From: JABDPF01 sp036351055
GTDB lineage: Bacteria; Pseudomonadota; Gammaproteobacteria; Xanthomonadales; SZUA-36
Assembly: GCA_036351055.1 (NCBI GenBank)
Contig: JAZBOH010000242.1
Span: forward strand, 1-30,315
Direction: 5' to 3'
Length of the DNA: 30,315 bases
Below, one piece after another: positions 15,834 to 23,777 of the stretch. How positions within the stretch are numbered: the stretch's first letter is position 1; each line of letters opens with the position of its first letter. Position numbers and translations under genes: made by a program. The notes beneath the pieces were generated by a model. The model was not told the origin of the DNA, searched no databases, and saw nothing but the letters and a program-made list of their open reading frames with translations.

Positions 15834-16521
15834 GGGAGGCCCACTTCCCTGGACCGGCCGTGGACATTTTGGGGGGCTCGTTGACTGGCAATGCGGTCAC
15901 GATGTAACGCATTGGGCCGCGCGCCACCGTGTCATCGAACGGATAGCAGGTCACCAGGCTGACCCGGTCCATGCCAGGGTCGAGCAACATCTGGGTAGCA
16001 CGGCTGTCGACGATATCTATTTGTACTATTTCGAACAATATGACGCTATCCTTTCGGGTCAGCTTCAAACGCTCGCCGCGTTCCAGGTTCTCGAGAAAGC
16101 GAAAGTGGGTGTCGCGGTGACCGCTGATCACCATGTCGCCAGAGTCCGCTGTGCCGTCGGTAAACACCGGTCCGAACGCGAGGTTTCTACCCGAATTGCC
16201 CTCCAGCACCATCAGCCGGATTCCGTGGCCGGGCACCTCCAGCACGGCCGCCGGACGGGTATCGGCCCAGGGCCAGGGGCGGGTGTAGGCTCCGCCGTCC
16301 AGGACCTGCTGCCAGCTGCGCTCGATCAGCCACTGCGCCAGTTCGGCCTTGAGCGGAATCCAGGCGGCGTTGAGCAGCAGTGCAAAAGAATAAAAAGCGG
16401 CGGCGATTAGCGCCGCCGCGTAAAGCCGGTGCGGGGAACGGTTTGCAGGCTGACGTGGGAGCGGCTTTAGCCGCGATTTTCTTGTCTCTGTAATCGCGGC
16501 TAAAGCCGCTCCTACAGTCAC
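15808..16521 (-). CDS. Class GN-type sortase of a proteobacterial dedicated sortase system
   Basis: Sortases cut a C-terminal sorting signal and transfer the protein to an amine. The 237-residue product has a transmembrane segment at about 34-50 and the catalytic triad His135 (SGHRDTHF), Cys192 (LVTCYPF) and Arg205 (GPMRYIV). The only usable start before the membrane segment is GTG 16521, which overlaps the stop of the target gene (GTGA). From that start, residues 3-23 are encoded by a REP palindrome; no ATG, GTG or TTG lies between the palindrome and the membrane segment. So the N-terminus is either REP-derived or starts at an unusual codon. It lies directly downstream of its presumed only substrate, as in the marine proteobacterial sortase systems. 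The 3' end overlaps rpe by 26 bp. Confidence 0.88.
   Translation of the reverse strand: MTVGAALAAITETRKSRLKPLPRQPANRSPHRLYAAALIAAAFYSFALLLNAAWIPLKAELAQWLIERSWQQVLDGGAYTRPWPWADTRPAAVLEVPGHGIRLMVLEGNSGRNLAFGPVFTDGTADSGDMVISGHRDTHFRFLENLERGERLKLTRKDSVILFEIVQIDIVDSRATQMLLDPGMDRVSLVTCYPFDDTVARGPMRYIVTALPVNEPPKMSTAGPGKWASPTRWPSSG
16455..16515. repeat. REP palindrome inside the sortase reading frame
   Basis: Two 24-base arms (16455-16478 and 16492-16515) are inverted with a single mismatch and a 13-base loop. The core is GGAGCGGCTTTAGCCGCGAT, the same type as the gcvT-gcvH repeat. It lies a few bases beyond the stop of the target gene and would be translated as the sortase N-terminus if GTG 16521 is used. 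Confidence 0.9.
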
Positions 16522-18638
16522 GACACTGCCTGCGAAGTTTCCGAAACCGGCGAGTGGTCGTCCGCGGCCGGCCTGGCCCGGGAGGGAGTTGCGCGCAATA
16601 GCATGCCGAAGACGACGAGGAGACTGATCAGGGAAAAGAGCAACTGCAATGGCCAGGCGGTTGCGGTTTGCGAGAAACCGGAAGCAAAACTGCTGCCTGC
16701 CGGTAACAGGTTGGGTACGTCGTTTGTTTCGATGTTCTCCTGCTCCGGCCGCCTGGGTGTTTTGTCCACGGCGACCAGGCTGGTGTAGCGCGTCAGCAGG
16801 CCGAAGGCCAGCGCGATGTCGACCACCTGTCCGCGCACCAGGTCGGCGTCGACGCCAAACAGGCGGCTGTCTTCCAGCGCCTCGATCTTGCTGCGCGCCC
16901 ACAACGCGGAGATACTTTCCCCGCCCGAGCCGGGCATCAGGCGGGCGGAACTCTCCCAGTAACGTCCTTCCAGTTCACCACAGAGCATGACCTCGCGCGG
17001 TTCATGCGGCAGGCGGGCATACAGCCACAGCGGTTCACCGGCGTACAGGTCGGGGATGATCTCCGGATAAAACTCGGCTTCCATGCCCCAGTCCACGCAC
17101 AGGTTCTGGATGGCCGGGTTCTCGATGCGCCCCCACAGCGACGACATGCTGACCTCGACGTCCTCCAGGCGGCCGATGTGCGTGTGGCTGCCGCGACCGA
17201 CACCGGCTGCCTTGCGCATGAACCAGGAGTTGGGCGCCGAGCCGATGGAAACCGTGAACAGCCTGCTGTCACCCAGCCGTTCACCGATCTCGAGCAGCAG
17301 TTCCCGTTCGTTGCCGACACTGCCGTCGGTGATGAAAACAATCTGCCGCAGCAGTCCGTCCTGCCTGGGCAGGCCCATCGCGAGGTCGAAAGCGGGCGCC
17401 ATGTTGGTGCCGCCGTCAGCGTCCAGGCTGGCAATGAAGTCGGCCGCCTGTTGCAGGCGCCAGGGCACGACGTTGGCGGATTCATCGAACAGCGCCTTTG
17501 CATCAGAGTCGAATTCGACCAGGTTGAAACGGTCTTCTGGCCCGAGGTAAGCAAGACCCAGCTCCAGGGCGGCCTGAGCCTGCTCGATCGATGTGCCCTG
17601 CATGGAACCGGACGTGTCGATCACGAATACCACCTCGCGCGGCTGCGGTTCGATCGCCTCGGGCAGGGGAGGGGCCAGCATCAGCAGGGCGTAGACGGCG
17701 TCTCCGCCATCCCAGCTCATCAGGGTGGATTCTGCTGCGGCGCCGAATTCCGGTGTCCACCTGAGTTCAAACACCCGGTCGGTCTGCGTGTTCGGGTCGG
17801 CCAGGAACAGCTGGTAGCCGTTTGCCGTGGGCTGGATGTCGATATCGTGGTAGCGGCTTTCCAGGCTGGCCAGGCGCATCCCGGAATTGAGTTCTATGTT
17901 GAGGGTCAGGTAATGCCCGTCGCTGTCGGTTGCGTTGATAAAGCGGTGCAGGCGCCCGGTACCGCGGTCACCGCTTGACCAGCGCGGGGTAAACGTCATC
18001 GGAATCTGCAGGCTGAAGGCGCCGTCCCGGTAGTCGACCCGCGCCAGGAAACTGATGGATACGCGGATGATCTCGTCCGCCGCGATATTGGCGAGCCGGG
18101 TCTGGAACTGGTTGGCGCGTTGCTGCTCGACCAGCGATGCCACCTGGCCCGAGTTCAGGGCCTGCTGGTATTGCCGCAGTGCTTCCTCTTTCTCGCGGAT
18201 TTCCCCTTCCAGCAGGCGGTCACCCACTTCCACCACCAGGCGGTCCACCGCGGCGCCCTCCGGCAGGGGGAAGCGGTACACGGCCTCGGCCCAGGCCCGG
18301 CCGTTATTGCGAAACTCCTGGGTGACATCGATGCGGGCGACCAGCCCGGTGATTTCCGCGTGGATTTCCGTATTGAGGGCAACGCTCTGCAGGCTGCTTT
18401 GCCCGCTGCTGAATTCCACGCCCCAGAACTCGTCCACGTCGGCCCGCACGGTTTCTGCACGGACCAGGAGCAGCAGCAGGAGCACGGCCGAGATGATCAG
18501 CAAGATGCGGTCCTCCCATCGCAGGGCCCGTTTGCGGTGCTGCGGTGCACGGTTCCCGGCGATGCGCCGGGCCGTCTCCGGGTAGTGACTCCACGCCTCT
18601 GACTCGAGGCGGTCGCGGATGGATGGGTTCCTGGACAT
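16518..18638 (-). CDS. Dedicated sortase target protein, VIT and vWA domains
   Basis: This 706-residue envelope protein matches the marine proteobacterial sortase target family. After a basic N-terminus comes a hydrophobic signal (about 44-60), a VIT domain (about 71-215, with TQEFRNNGRAWAEAVYRFPL) and a vWA domain (about 335-500). The vWA metal site is complete: DTSGS (341-345), Thr411 in GGTNM and Asp438 in FITDGS. The C-terminus has a membrane segment (663-681) and an Arg-containing tail. The expected LPXTG-like motif before it is missing; the nearest candidates are LPAGS (645-649) and SQTAT (656-660). GGAG lies seven bases upstream of the ATG. Inter-alpha-trypsin-inhibitor-type VIT/vWA proteins bind ligands through metal-dependent adhesion, so a surface or periplasmic adhesion role is plausible. 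The sortase gene overlaps its stop. Confidence 0.9.
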   Translation of the reverse strand: MSRNPSIRDRLESEAWSHYPETARRIAGNRAPQHRKRALRWEDRILLIISAVLLLLLLVRAETVRADVDEFWGVEFSSGQSSLQSVALNTEIHAEITGLVARIDVTQEFRNNGRAWAEAVYRFPLPEGAAVDRLVVEVGDRLLEGEIREKEEALRQYQQALNSGQVASLVEQQRANQFQTRLANIAADEIIRVSISFLARVDYRDGAFSLQIPMTFTPRWSSGDRGTGRLHRFINATDSDGHYLTLNIELNSGMRLASLESRYHDIDIQPTANGYQLFLADPNTQTDRVFELRWTPEFGAAAESTLMSWDGGDAVYALLMLAPPLPEAIEPQPREVVFVIDTSGSMQGTSIEQAQAALELGLAYLGPEDRFNLVEFDSDAKALFDESANVVPWRLQQAADFIASLDADGGTNMAPAFDLAMGLPRQDGLLRQIVFITDGSVGNERELLLEIGERLGDSRLFTVSIGSAPNSWFMRKAAGVGRGSHTHIGRLEDVEVSMSSLWGRIENPAIQNLCVDWGMEAEFYPEIIPDLYAGEPLWLYARLPHEPREVMLCGELEGRYWESSARLMPGSGGESISALWARSKIEALEDSRLFGVDADLVRGQVVDIALAFGLLTRYTSLVAVDKTPRRPEQENIETNDVPNLLPAGSSFASGFSQTATAWPLQLLFSLISLLVVFGMLLRATPSRARPAADDHSPVSETSQAVS

Positions 18639-18775
18639 GCTTGGCTCCGTGCTGTATCTCGTTGCGATGCAGCCATTAAACCGCCGCCAGGTGCACGCGG
18701 CGTGTCGACCTGTGCAAAACAGCCGGACGAATTAAGGCAATCTCATGGCCCCCCGCCCCGCCGGTCTCCCGTCGA

Positions 18776-18804
18776 TTCACTCCCACCCCTCCACCCCGTA
18801 TGAT
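18776..18804 (+). promoter_or_regulatory. Likely sigma-70 promoter of the sortase-system response regulator
   Basis: TTCACT (18776-18781), a 17-bp spacer and TATGAT (18799-18804) fit a sigma-70 promoter reading toward the response regulator. The transcript would include the 26-bp inverted repeat in its leader. Confidence 0.45.
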
Positions 18805-18832
18805 GTGCATGGAGTTACACAATCCAGGGAGT

Positions 18833-18931
18833 GGTGCCCCATACCCCTTTCCAGGGCATCCAGCTGTCGGGAACAGCTGAATAGTGCACAGGGACGTCTC
18901 GAACGTGCCCTGGAAAGGGGTATGGGGCACC
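18833..18931. repeat. Perfect 26-bp inverted repeat (GGAAAGGGG-core repeat, copy B, paired)
   Basis: The arms at 18833-18858 and 18906-18931 are exact reverse complements. The 47-base loop contains a second small hairpin, CAGCTGT/ACAGCTG with a 5-base loop. The right arm continues into CGCGACCGGGTTACA, the tail shared with the copies at 1117 and 23230. The right arm ends 28 bases before the response regulator start, just upstream of its AAAGGA ribosome binding site, so as RNA it would form a strong leader stem-loop. Confidence 0.9.
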
Positions 18932-18959
18932 GCGACCGGGTTACAAAGGAAGCACTTGC

Positions 18960-19664
18960 ATGTCACGTCATATTGCCATCGTCGAAGACGAAGCCACCAT
19001 CCGTCACAACTACGAAGACGCCCTGAAACGCTACGGCTACCAGGTATCCGGCTACGGTGACCGCGAGTCTGCGCTGCTGGCGTTGAGCCGGCGCCTGCCG
19101 GACCTGGTCATCATCGACGTGGGCCTGGGTGACGACGTCGAGGGTGGGTTCGAACTGTGCCGCGAATTGCGCAGCATGTCGAAAGGATTGCCGATCATTT
19201 TCCTCACCGCGCGCGATTCCGACCTGGACGTGATTTCCGGCCTGCGCCTGGGCGCTGACGACTACCTGACCAAGGACATCTCCCTGCAGCACCTCGTGGC
19301 CCGCGTCGTCGCCCTGTTCCGGCGGGTCGAGGCCTTGTCCGGGGGGCGGGTCGACGAACCCGTGCTGGAACGCGGTCCGCTGAAATTTTCGCTGGAGCGC
19401 ATGGAGGTCAGCTGGAACGGCGTGGACATACCGTTGACGGTGACCGAGTTCTGGATCATTCACTCGCTGATCCGCCACCCCGGTCACGTCCGTTCCCGCC
19501 AGCAGTTGATGGATGACGCCAACGTGGTGGTGGACGACCAGACCATCACCAGCCACGTCAAGCGCATCCGCCGCAAGTTTGTCCAGGCCGACCCCGGCTT
19601 TGACCGCCTGGATACTGTCTACGGCGCCGGTTACCGCTGGAAGCCAGAACATTCAAAGGGATGA
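18960..19664 (+). CDS. pdsR: Dedicated sortase system response regulator, OmpR/PhoB type
   Basis: The 234-residue protein has a receiver domain (about 4-120) with acidic pocket Glu9/Asp10, phosphoacceptor Asp53 (VIIDVGLGD), Thr83 and Lys105. A winged-helix DNA-binding domain (about 135-228) ends in TVYGAGYRWKP. The receiver is typical except for an insert-like GDDVEGGFEL after the phosphorylation site. Its position divergent to a sortase/target pair, with a coupled kinase, identifies it as the regulator of a proteobacterial dedicated sortase system. AAAGGA lies upstream of the ATG. The stop overlaps the kinase start (ATGA). It probably controls the target and sortase genes and its own operon; no operator was identified. 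Confidence 0.9.
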   Translation: MSRHIAIVEDEATIRHNYEDALKRYGYQVSGYGDRESALLALSRRLPDLVIIDVGLGDDVEGGFELCRELRSMSKGLPIIFLTARDSDLDVISGLRLGADDYLTKDISLQHLVARVVALFRRVEALSGGRVDEPVLERGPLKFSLERMEVSWNGVDIPLTVTEFWIIHSLIRHPGHVRSRQQLMDDANVVVDDQTITSHVKRIRRKFVQADPGFDRLDTVYGAGYRWKPEHSKG

Positions 19665-21643
19665 AGCTGCGCACCAAGCTGCTGGCCCTGTCCCTGCTGA
19701 CCCTGCTGTTGCCGTGGTCTGCATGGAAACTGCTGCAGGAGCTTGAAGGTTTCCTGCGCGAGGCCCAGGAAGAAACCCTGATGGCCTCGGCGCGCACCAT
19801 GGTCGGCGTGATCCCCGTCGGCTTCCAGACACAGTTGCTGTTCCTGCCGGAACGCTACCTGCCGGTTCGTCCGCTTGGCCGCTTGCCGGCGTTGGACGGT
19901 TACAACGACGACTGGCCCCATGCCGAGCAGGGCCTGGTTTTTGGCTCCTCGGGCCAGGAGTTGACGGTCAGGGTGATGGCCGGCAGCCACCGCGGCAGCC
20001 TGTACCTGCTGATGGACCTCCGCGCCGCGGCCCGGGCTGAAGCGCGGGTGCGTATCCGGTTGTTGGCACGCGACCCGCGCGGGCTGTTCAGTTACACGAT
20101 CGAACCACAGGCGCCGGGACCACTGCAGCTCAGCAGCGAACGCGGCGGGACCGGGCAGATGGAGGGCTTCTGGCTGGACCGCGAAAACGGTTACCGTGTT
20201 GAACTGGCCCTGCCGCTGTCCGCCCGGGATACCGATATTGCTTTTGCAGTGGAAGAATTGACCCCGGCCGGCGGAACCGTGGAAAGAAGCGCCGGCACCC
20301 TGTCAAACCCGGCCCAACCCGCGTGGATCGATCTGCTGCCCCCCTGGCAGGACGTTTCGGACTGGCTGGCACGGTCCGAAGTGGCGTCTTCGCGCACCTG
20401 GCTGGTCGATCCGGCAGGCTGGGTGCTGGCGGATTCCGGCGCTGGCCCCGGCGCCGCCGAAGCGGGAACGCAACGCACGACCTGGCTGCAGCGCTCCCTG
20501 TACGGACTGGTGGCGGGTTCGCACCCGGAGCCGATGGACGAACGGCCCGAGAACCCGGTACGTTTCGAAGGTGAGTTGATCGAGCGGACCCTGGGGGGCG
20601 AGGAATCGTCCGCCTGGGCCCAGGACCTGGAAACGGCGGTGGTCTGGAACACGGTCTCGGTGCCGGTGATGCTACAGGGTCGGGTTCGCGGCGCCATCGT
20701 GATGCAGTCGACGTCCGAAGGCCTGCTGCTGATGACCAACCGGGCGCTCAGCCGCCTGCTGCTGACCACCCTGGCTCTGACCCTGCTGCTGGCCCTGGGG
20801 CTGTGGATCTTTGCAACCCGCCTGTCGCGTCGCGTGCAGCGGCTCAGCGGGGCCGTCAGCGAGGCGATGGAAGACCGCTCGGAACCGGGCACGCTGCCGC
20901 TGGTGCATGACCGTGACGAACTGGGCGAACTGGCCCGCAACAACGAGAAATTGCTGCGTGCCGTGACCGGGTACGGCCAGTACCTGCAAACCCTGGCCAG
21001 CAAGCTGTCACACGAACTCAAGACCCCGCTGGCGATCACGCGCTCGTCCCTGGACAACCTGTCGGCCCGGGACCTGGATCCGCAAACCCGCCGCTTCCTC
21101 GAGCGCGCCCGGGAAGGTGTCGACCGCCAGGCCGCCATCGTGCGCGCGATGAGCGAAGCCAGCCGCCTGGAAGCATCGATCGAGGGTGCGGAGTGGGACG
21201 AGGTCGACCTGGGACAACTGGTGATGGGTTGCGCGGAAGGCTATCGCGCCGTGCATGAAGGCCGGCGGCTGGAAGTCCGCGTCCCGCAGGCGGAGCTGCA
21301 ACTGAAATGCGCGCCCGACTTGCTGGCCCAGGCGCTGGACAAGCTGGTCGACAACGCGCTGTCGTTGAGCGGCGAAGAAGACGAAGTCACGATCGCCGTG
21401 GAGCCCGGCGATGGCTGCCTTGACCTGGTCGTCCGCAACACGGGCAGCCGCCTTCCCGATGAACTGCAGGAGCGCCTGTTCGACTCGCTGGTCTCCCTGC
21501 GCGACAAGCGCGGCGCCGGCCCCCACCTCGGCCTCGGTCTGTACATCGTGCGCCTGGTCGCCGCCGCCCACGGCGGCAAGGTGACAACCCGGAACCTGCC
21601 AGCTGATGGCGGCGTGGAGTTCCGTATCAGCCTTCCCCTATAG
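19661..21643 (+). CDS. pdsS: Dedicated sortase system sensor histidine kinase with CBM9-like sensor region
   Basis: This 660-residue membrane kinase has two membrane segments (about 5-25 and 362-386) bracketing a large periplasmic region. Residues about 75-215 look like a family 9 carbohydrate-binding (DOMON-like) fold: LDGYNDDWP at the start, LYLLMDLRAA in the middle and GYRVELALPLS near the end. A HAMP-like linker follows (387-440), then HisKA with His451 in SHELKTPL, and an ATPase domain with Asn565 (DNALSLSG), NTGSRLPDEL and GLGLYIV. Translation is coupled to the regulator by an ATGA overlap. It would phosphorylate that regulator in response to an envelope signal, perhaps a glycan. Length agrees with the family; the binding-module reading is by pattern only. 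Confidence 0.9.
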   Translation: MKLRTKLLALSLLTLLLPWSAWKLLQELEGFLREAQEETLMASARTMVGVIPVGFQTQLLFLPERYLPVRPLGRLPALDGYNDDWPHAEQGLVFGSSGQELTVRVMAGSHRGSLYLLMDLRAAARAEARVRIRLLARDPRGLFSYTIEPQAPGPLQLSSERGGTGQMEGFWLDRENGYRVELALPLSARDTDIAFAVEELTPAGGTVERSAGTLSNPAQPAWIDLLPPWQDVSDWLARSEVASSRTWLVDPAGWVLADSGAGPGAAEAGTQRTTWLQRSLYGLVAGSHPEPMDERPENPVRFEGELIERTLGGEESSAWAQDLETAVVWNTVSVPVMLQGRVRGAIVMQSTSEGLLLMTNRALSRLLLTTLALTLLLALGLWIFATRLSRRVQRLSGAVSEAMEDRSEPGTLPLVHDRDELGELARNNEKLLRAVTGYGQYLQTLASKLSHELKTPLAITRSSLDNLSARDLDPQTRRFLERAREGVDRQAAIVRAMSEASRLEASIEGAEWDEVDLGQLVMGCAEGYRAVHEGRRLEVRVPQAELQLKCAPDLLAQALDKLVDNALSLSGEEDEVTIAVEPGDGCLDLVVRNTGSRLPDELQERLFDSLVSLRDKRGAGPHLGLGLYIVRLVAAAHGGKVTTRNLPADGGVEFRISLPL

Positions 21644-21687
21644 GAGCGGGCATCGTTCTTACAGTGGGTAAATCTGCCCACCCCTGC

Positions 21688-21693
21688 TAGAAT
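21688..21693 (+). promoter_or_regulatory. Possible extended -10 promoter of trpE
   Basis: TGCTAGAAT contains TAGAAT preceded by TGn, an extended -10, 33 bases before the GTG start of trpE. No good -35 lies at normal spacing. A 5-bp hairpin (GTGGG 21664-21668, CCCAC 21677-21681) lies just upstream. No Trp-rich leader peptide is present. Confidence 0.35.
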
Positions 21694-21725
21694 CAGCGAT
21701 TCGCCTATCAGACAGCTGGATAAAC

Positions 21726-23201
21726 GTGGACAGGGACGTATTCGAAAAACTCAAGGAACGGGGTCATAACCGCGTTCCCGTATACCGCTCCGTGCTGGCG
21801 GACCTCGACACGCCACTGTCGGTGTACCTGAAACTGGCTGACGGCCCGGACGCCTACCTGCTGGAATCCGTCGAGGGCGGAGAGACCTGGGGCCGTTTCT
21901 CCATTATCGGCTTGCCTTGTGCCCGCCGCTACGTACTCAACGGTAACATCGTGACTGCCTTCGAGGACGGTGCCGAGATCGGCCGCGAGGAAGTGGACGA
22001 CCCGCTGAAATTCGTTTCCCGCCTGCAAAAACAGTTCAATGCCGCGCGCATCGATGAACTGCCGGTTTTCACCGGCGGCCTGGTTGGCTACTTCGGCTAT
22101 GAAATCGTTCAGCACTTCGAAGAGCGCCTGAAAGACGAGGAAAAACACGACCAGCTGGAGACCCCGGAAATGGTGCTCTTGCTGTCCGAGGAAGTCGCGG
22201 TACTGGACAACCTGGCGGGCAAGCTGTTCCTGATCGTCAACGTCGACCCCCAGAAGCCGGGTGCCTGGGATACCGCCCAGCGGCGCCTTGACCGCCTGGT
22301 CTACCGCCTGCGTTGCGGCAGCCCGGGTTATGGCGAGGGTTCCGTTTCGCGCACACCGGTATCCGAGAAAGATTTCACTTACGGTTTCAGCCGCAGTGAA
22401 TACATGGAAGCGGTGCGCAAAAGCAAGGAATACATTCTTTCCGGCGATATTTTCCAAGTCGTGTTGTCGCAGCGCATGAGCGTGCCCTTCGACGCGCGTC
22501 CGCTCAATGTCTACCGTGCGCTGCGCGCACTGAATCCGTCACCGTACATGTACTTCATCGACCTGGGCGATACCCAGATCGTCGGTTCCTCGCCCGAGGT
22601 GCTGGTACGTGTGCAGAAGCGCCAGGTCACACTGCGCCCGATTGCCGGCACTCGCCACCGCGGTGATTCCCCGGCTGAAGACAAGCGCCTGGAAGAAGAA
22701 CTGCTGGCCGACCCCAAGGAATGCGCGGAGCACCTGATGCTTATCGACCTGGGCAGAAACGACGTGGGCCGCGTCGCCAGGACCGGCACCGTCAAGGTCT
22801 CCGACATGATGGTTATCGAACGCTACTCGCACGTGATGCATATTGTTTCGCAGGTAGACGGCAGACTGGCGGACGGCCTGACCGCCACCGACGCCATCCG
22901 CTCTTCTTTTCCGGCCGGCACCCTGTCCGGGGCGCCAAAAATCCGTGCGATGGAGATCATCAACGAACTCGAACCCGTGCGCCGCAACGTGTACGCCGGC
23001 GCGGTCGGCTACATCAACTGGTACGACGACACCGACCTGGCCATTGCCATCCGCACCGCCGTCATCAAGGACGGCCAGTTGCACGTGCAAGCCGGCGCCG
23101 GCATCGTGGCCGATTCCGACCCCGAAACGGAGTGGGAAGAAACCATGAACAAGGGCCGCGCCCTGATCACCGCAGTTAACACTGCTGCCAAAGGCCTTTG
23201 A
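21726..23201 (+). CDS. trpE: Anthranilate synthase component I
   Basis: The 491-residue protein makes anthranilate from chorismate, using ammonia supplied by TrpG. The N-terminal part holds the tryptophan feedback site around LLESVEGG (45-52). The C-terminal chorismate-binding domain has FQVVLSQR, PSPYMYF, GSSPEVLVR, PIAGTRHRG, LIDLGRNDVGRV and the late FPAGTLSGAPKIRAME. The start is GTG 21726; no ATG fits better, and no strong ribosome binding site is visible. Length is normal. trpG, trpD and trpC, which often follow trpE in gammaproteobacteria, are not in the window; a repeat-rich gap and a copper receptor follow instead. Confidence 0.96.
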   Translation: MDRDVFEKLKERGHNRVPVYRSVLADLDTPLSVYLKLADGPDAYLLESVEGGETWGRFSIIGLPCARRYVLNGNIVTAFEDGAEIGREEVDDPLKFVSRLQKQFNAARIDELPVFTGGLVGYFGYEIVQHFEERLKDEEKHDQLETPEMVLLLSEEVAVLDNLAGKLFLIVNVDPQKPGAWDTAQRRLDRLVYRLRCGSPGYGEGSVSRTPVSEKDFTYGFSRSEYMEAVRKSKEYILSGDIFQVVLSQRMSVPFDARPLNVYRALRALNPSPYMYFIDLGDTQIVGSSPEVLVRVQKRQVTLRPIAGTRHRGDSPAEDKRLEEELLADPKECAEHLMLIDLGRNDVGRVARTGTVKVSDMMVIERYSHVMHIVSQVDGRLADGLTATDAIRSSFPAGTLSGAPKIRAMEIINELEPVRRNVYAGAVGYINWYDDTDLAIAIRTAVIKDGQLHVQAGAGIVADSDPETEWEETMNKGRALITAVNTAAKGL

Positions 23202-23229
23202 TTCTGCTGGGAACGATCACTGAGTTCTG

Positions 23230-23270
23230 AGCCCGGTCGCGGCATCGTACACCCCCTTTCCGGGGGCACG
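23230..23270 (-). repeat. GGAAAGGGGGTGT-core repeat, copy C (reversed)
   Basis: On the minus strand this reads CGTGCCCCCGGAAAGGGGGT, then GTACGATGCCGCGACCGGGC, closely matching the copies at 1117-1154 and 18906-18945. With the weaker forward copy at 23463 it forms a distant inverted pair. Confidence 0.65.
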
Positions 23271-23275
23271 CTCGA

Positions 23276-23333
23276 CGGCACTCAACAGGCACTTCTTCGC
23301 CTACGCGCAACGGCGCTCAGCAGGCTCTTCTTT
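23276..23333 (+). repeat. Imperfect 23-bp direct repeat pair
   Basis: CGGCACTCAACAGGCACTTC begins at 23276 and CGGCGCTCAGCAGGCTCTTC at 23311, a 35-bp step with 19 of 23 positions equal. A somewhat similar CGGCACTCCTCAAGCG lies in the gcvH-purC gap near 13180. Confidence 0.5.
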
Positions 23334-23462
23334 CAACTGCGCTGAAAACCGTTCCCGCCTCGCTGCCTACGCTGGGAAACCGTACCTGTTTCGTTGCCTG
23401 TGCTCACGCTGGCGCGCGCATCCGTGTGACGCTTGTCTTGAAAGGTCCTTCTTTCAAACACC

Positions 23463-23500
23463 TCGGAAAGTGGGTATACACCACCACGACCTGGACTTGG
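23463..23500 (+). repeat. GGAAAGTGGGTAT-core repeat, copy D (degenerate)
   Basis: TCGGAAAGTGGGTATACACC followed by ACCACGACCTGGAC matches copies A-C with several substitutions and is the most decayed of the four sites in this window. Confidence 0.5.
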
Positions 23501-23583
23501 GTAGTTGCTTGCGGAAATCCGTCACTTATCGCGGTTACAGGCAGTCCATATGGCCGGGTTTAGAAGGAAAAACCAGTCGCCAA

Positions 23584-23777
23584 AAAAAGGGGCCGGATAC
23601 ATTAAACGGCAAAAATTGTATCCGGCCCCATTTCAAAAAGGCCTCAAGCGGCGTCCGCCGAAGTTCACTAAACATAGCGGTGGAGCGCTTTTCAGAGGAA
23701 ATCACGGTAAACGCATTGGATCATCCATAAAAGGGGCCGGATACGTTTAACGGTAGAAAATGTATCCGGCCCCTTTT
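23584..23777. repeat. 194-bp double-hairpin interspersed element, copy 2
   Basis: Same length and structure as the copy at 912-1105. The left hairpin has 13-bp perfect arms at 23589-23601 and 23617-23629. The right has 20-base arms at 23729-23748 and 23758-23777 with one G-T type mismatch. The roughly 100-bp interior (for example GCCGAAGTTCACTAAA and CGCTTTTCAGAGGAAATCA) is conserved with the first copy. Confidence 0.75.

Larger units (their letters stand above)
18639..18959. other. Divergent intergenic region of the sortase locus
   Basis: These 321 bp separate the leftward target/sortase pair from the rightward regulator/kinase pair. They hold a likely promoter for the regulator and a long inverted repeat, listed separately. 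No convincing gene is present. The upstream part (18664-18775) shows no motif I can name. Confidence 0.5.

Noticed and set aside
21644..21725. Tryptophan attenuator before trpE
   Set aside because: There is a small hairpin, but no leader peptide with consecutive Trp codons and no terminator/antiterminator pair in only 82 bp.
23229..23777. CRISPR-like array
   Set aside because: The repeats differ from one another, lie in both orientations and at irregular spacing; there are no uniform spacers and no cas genes.
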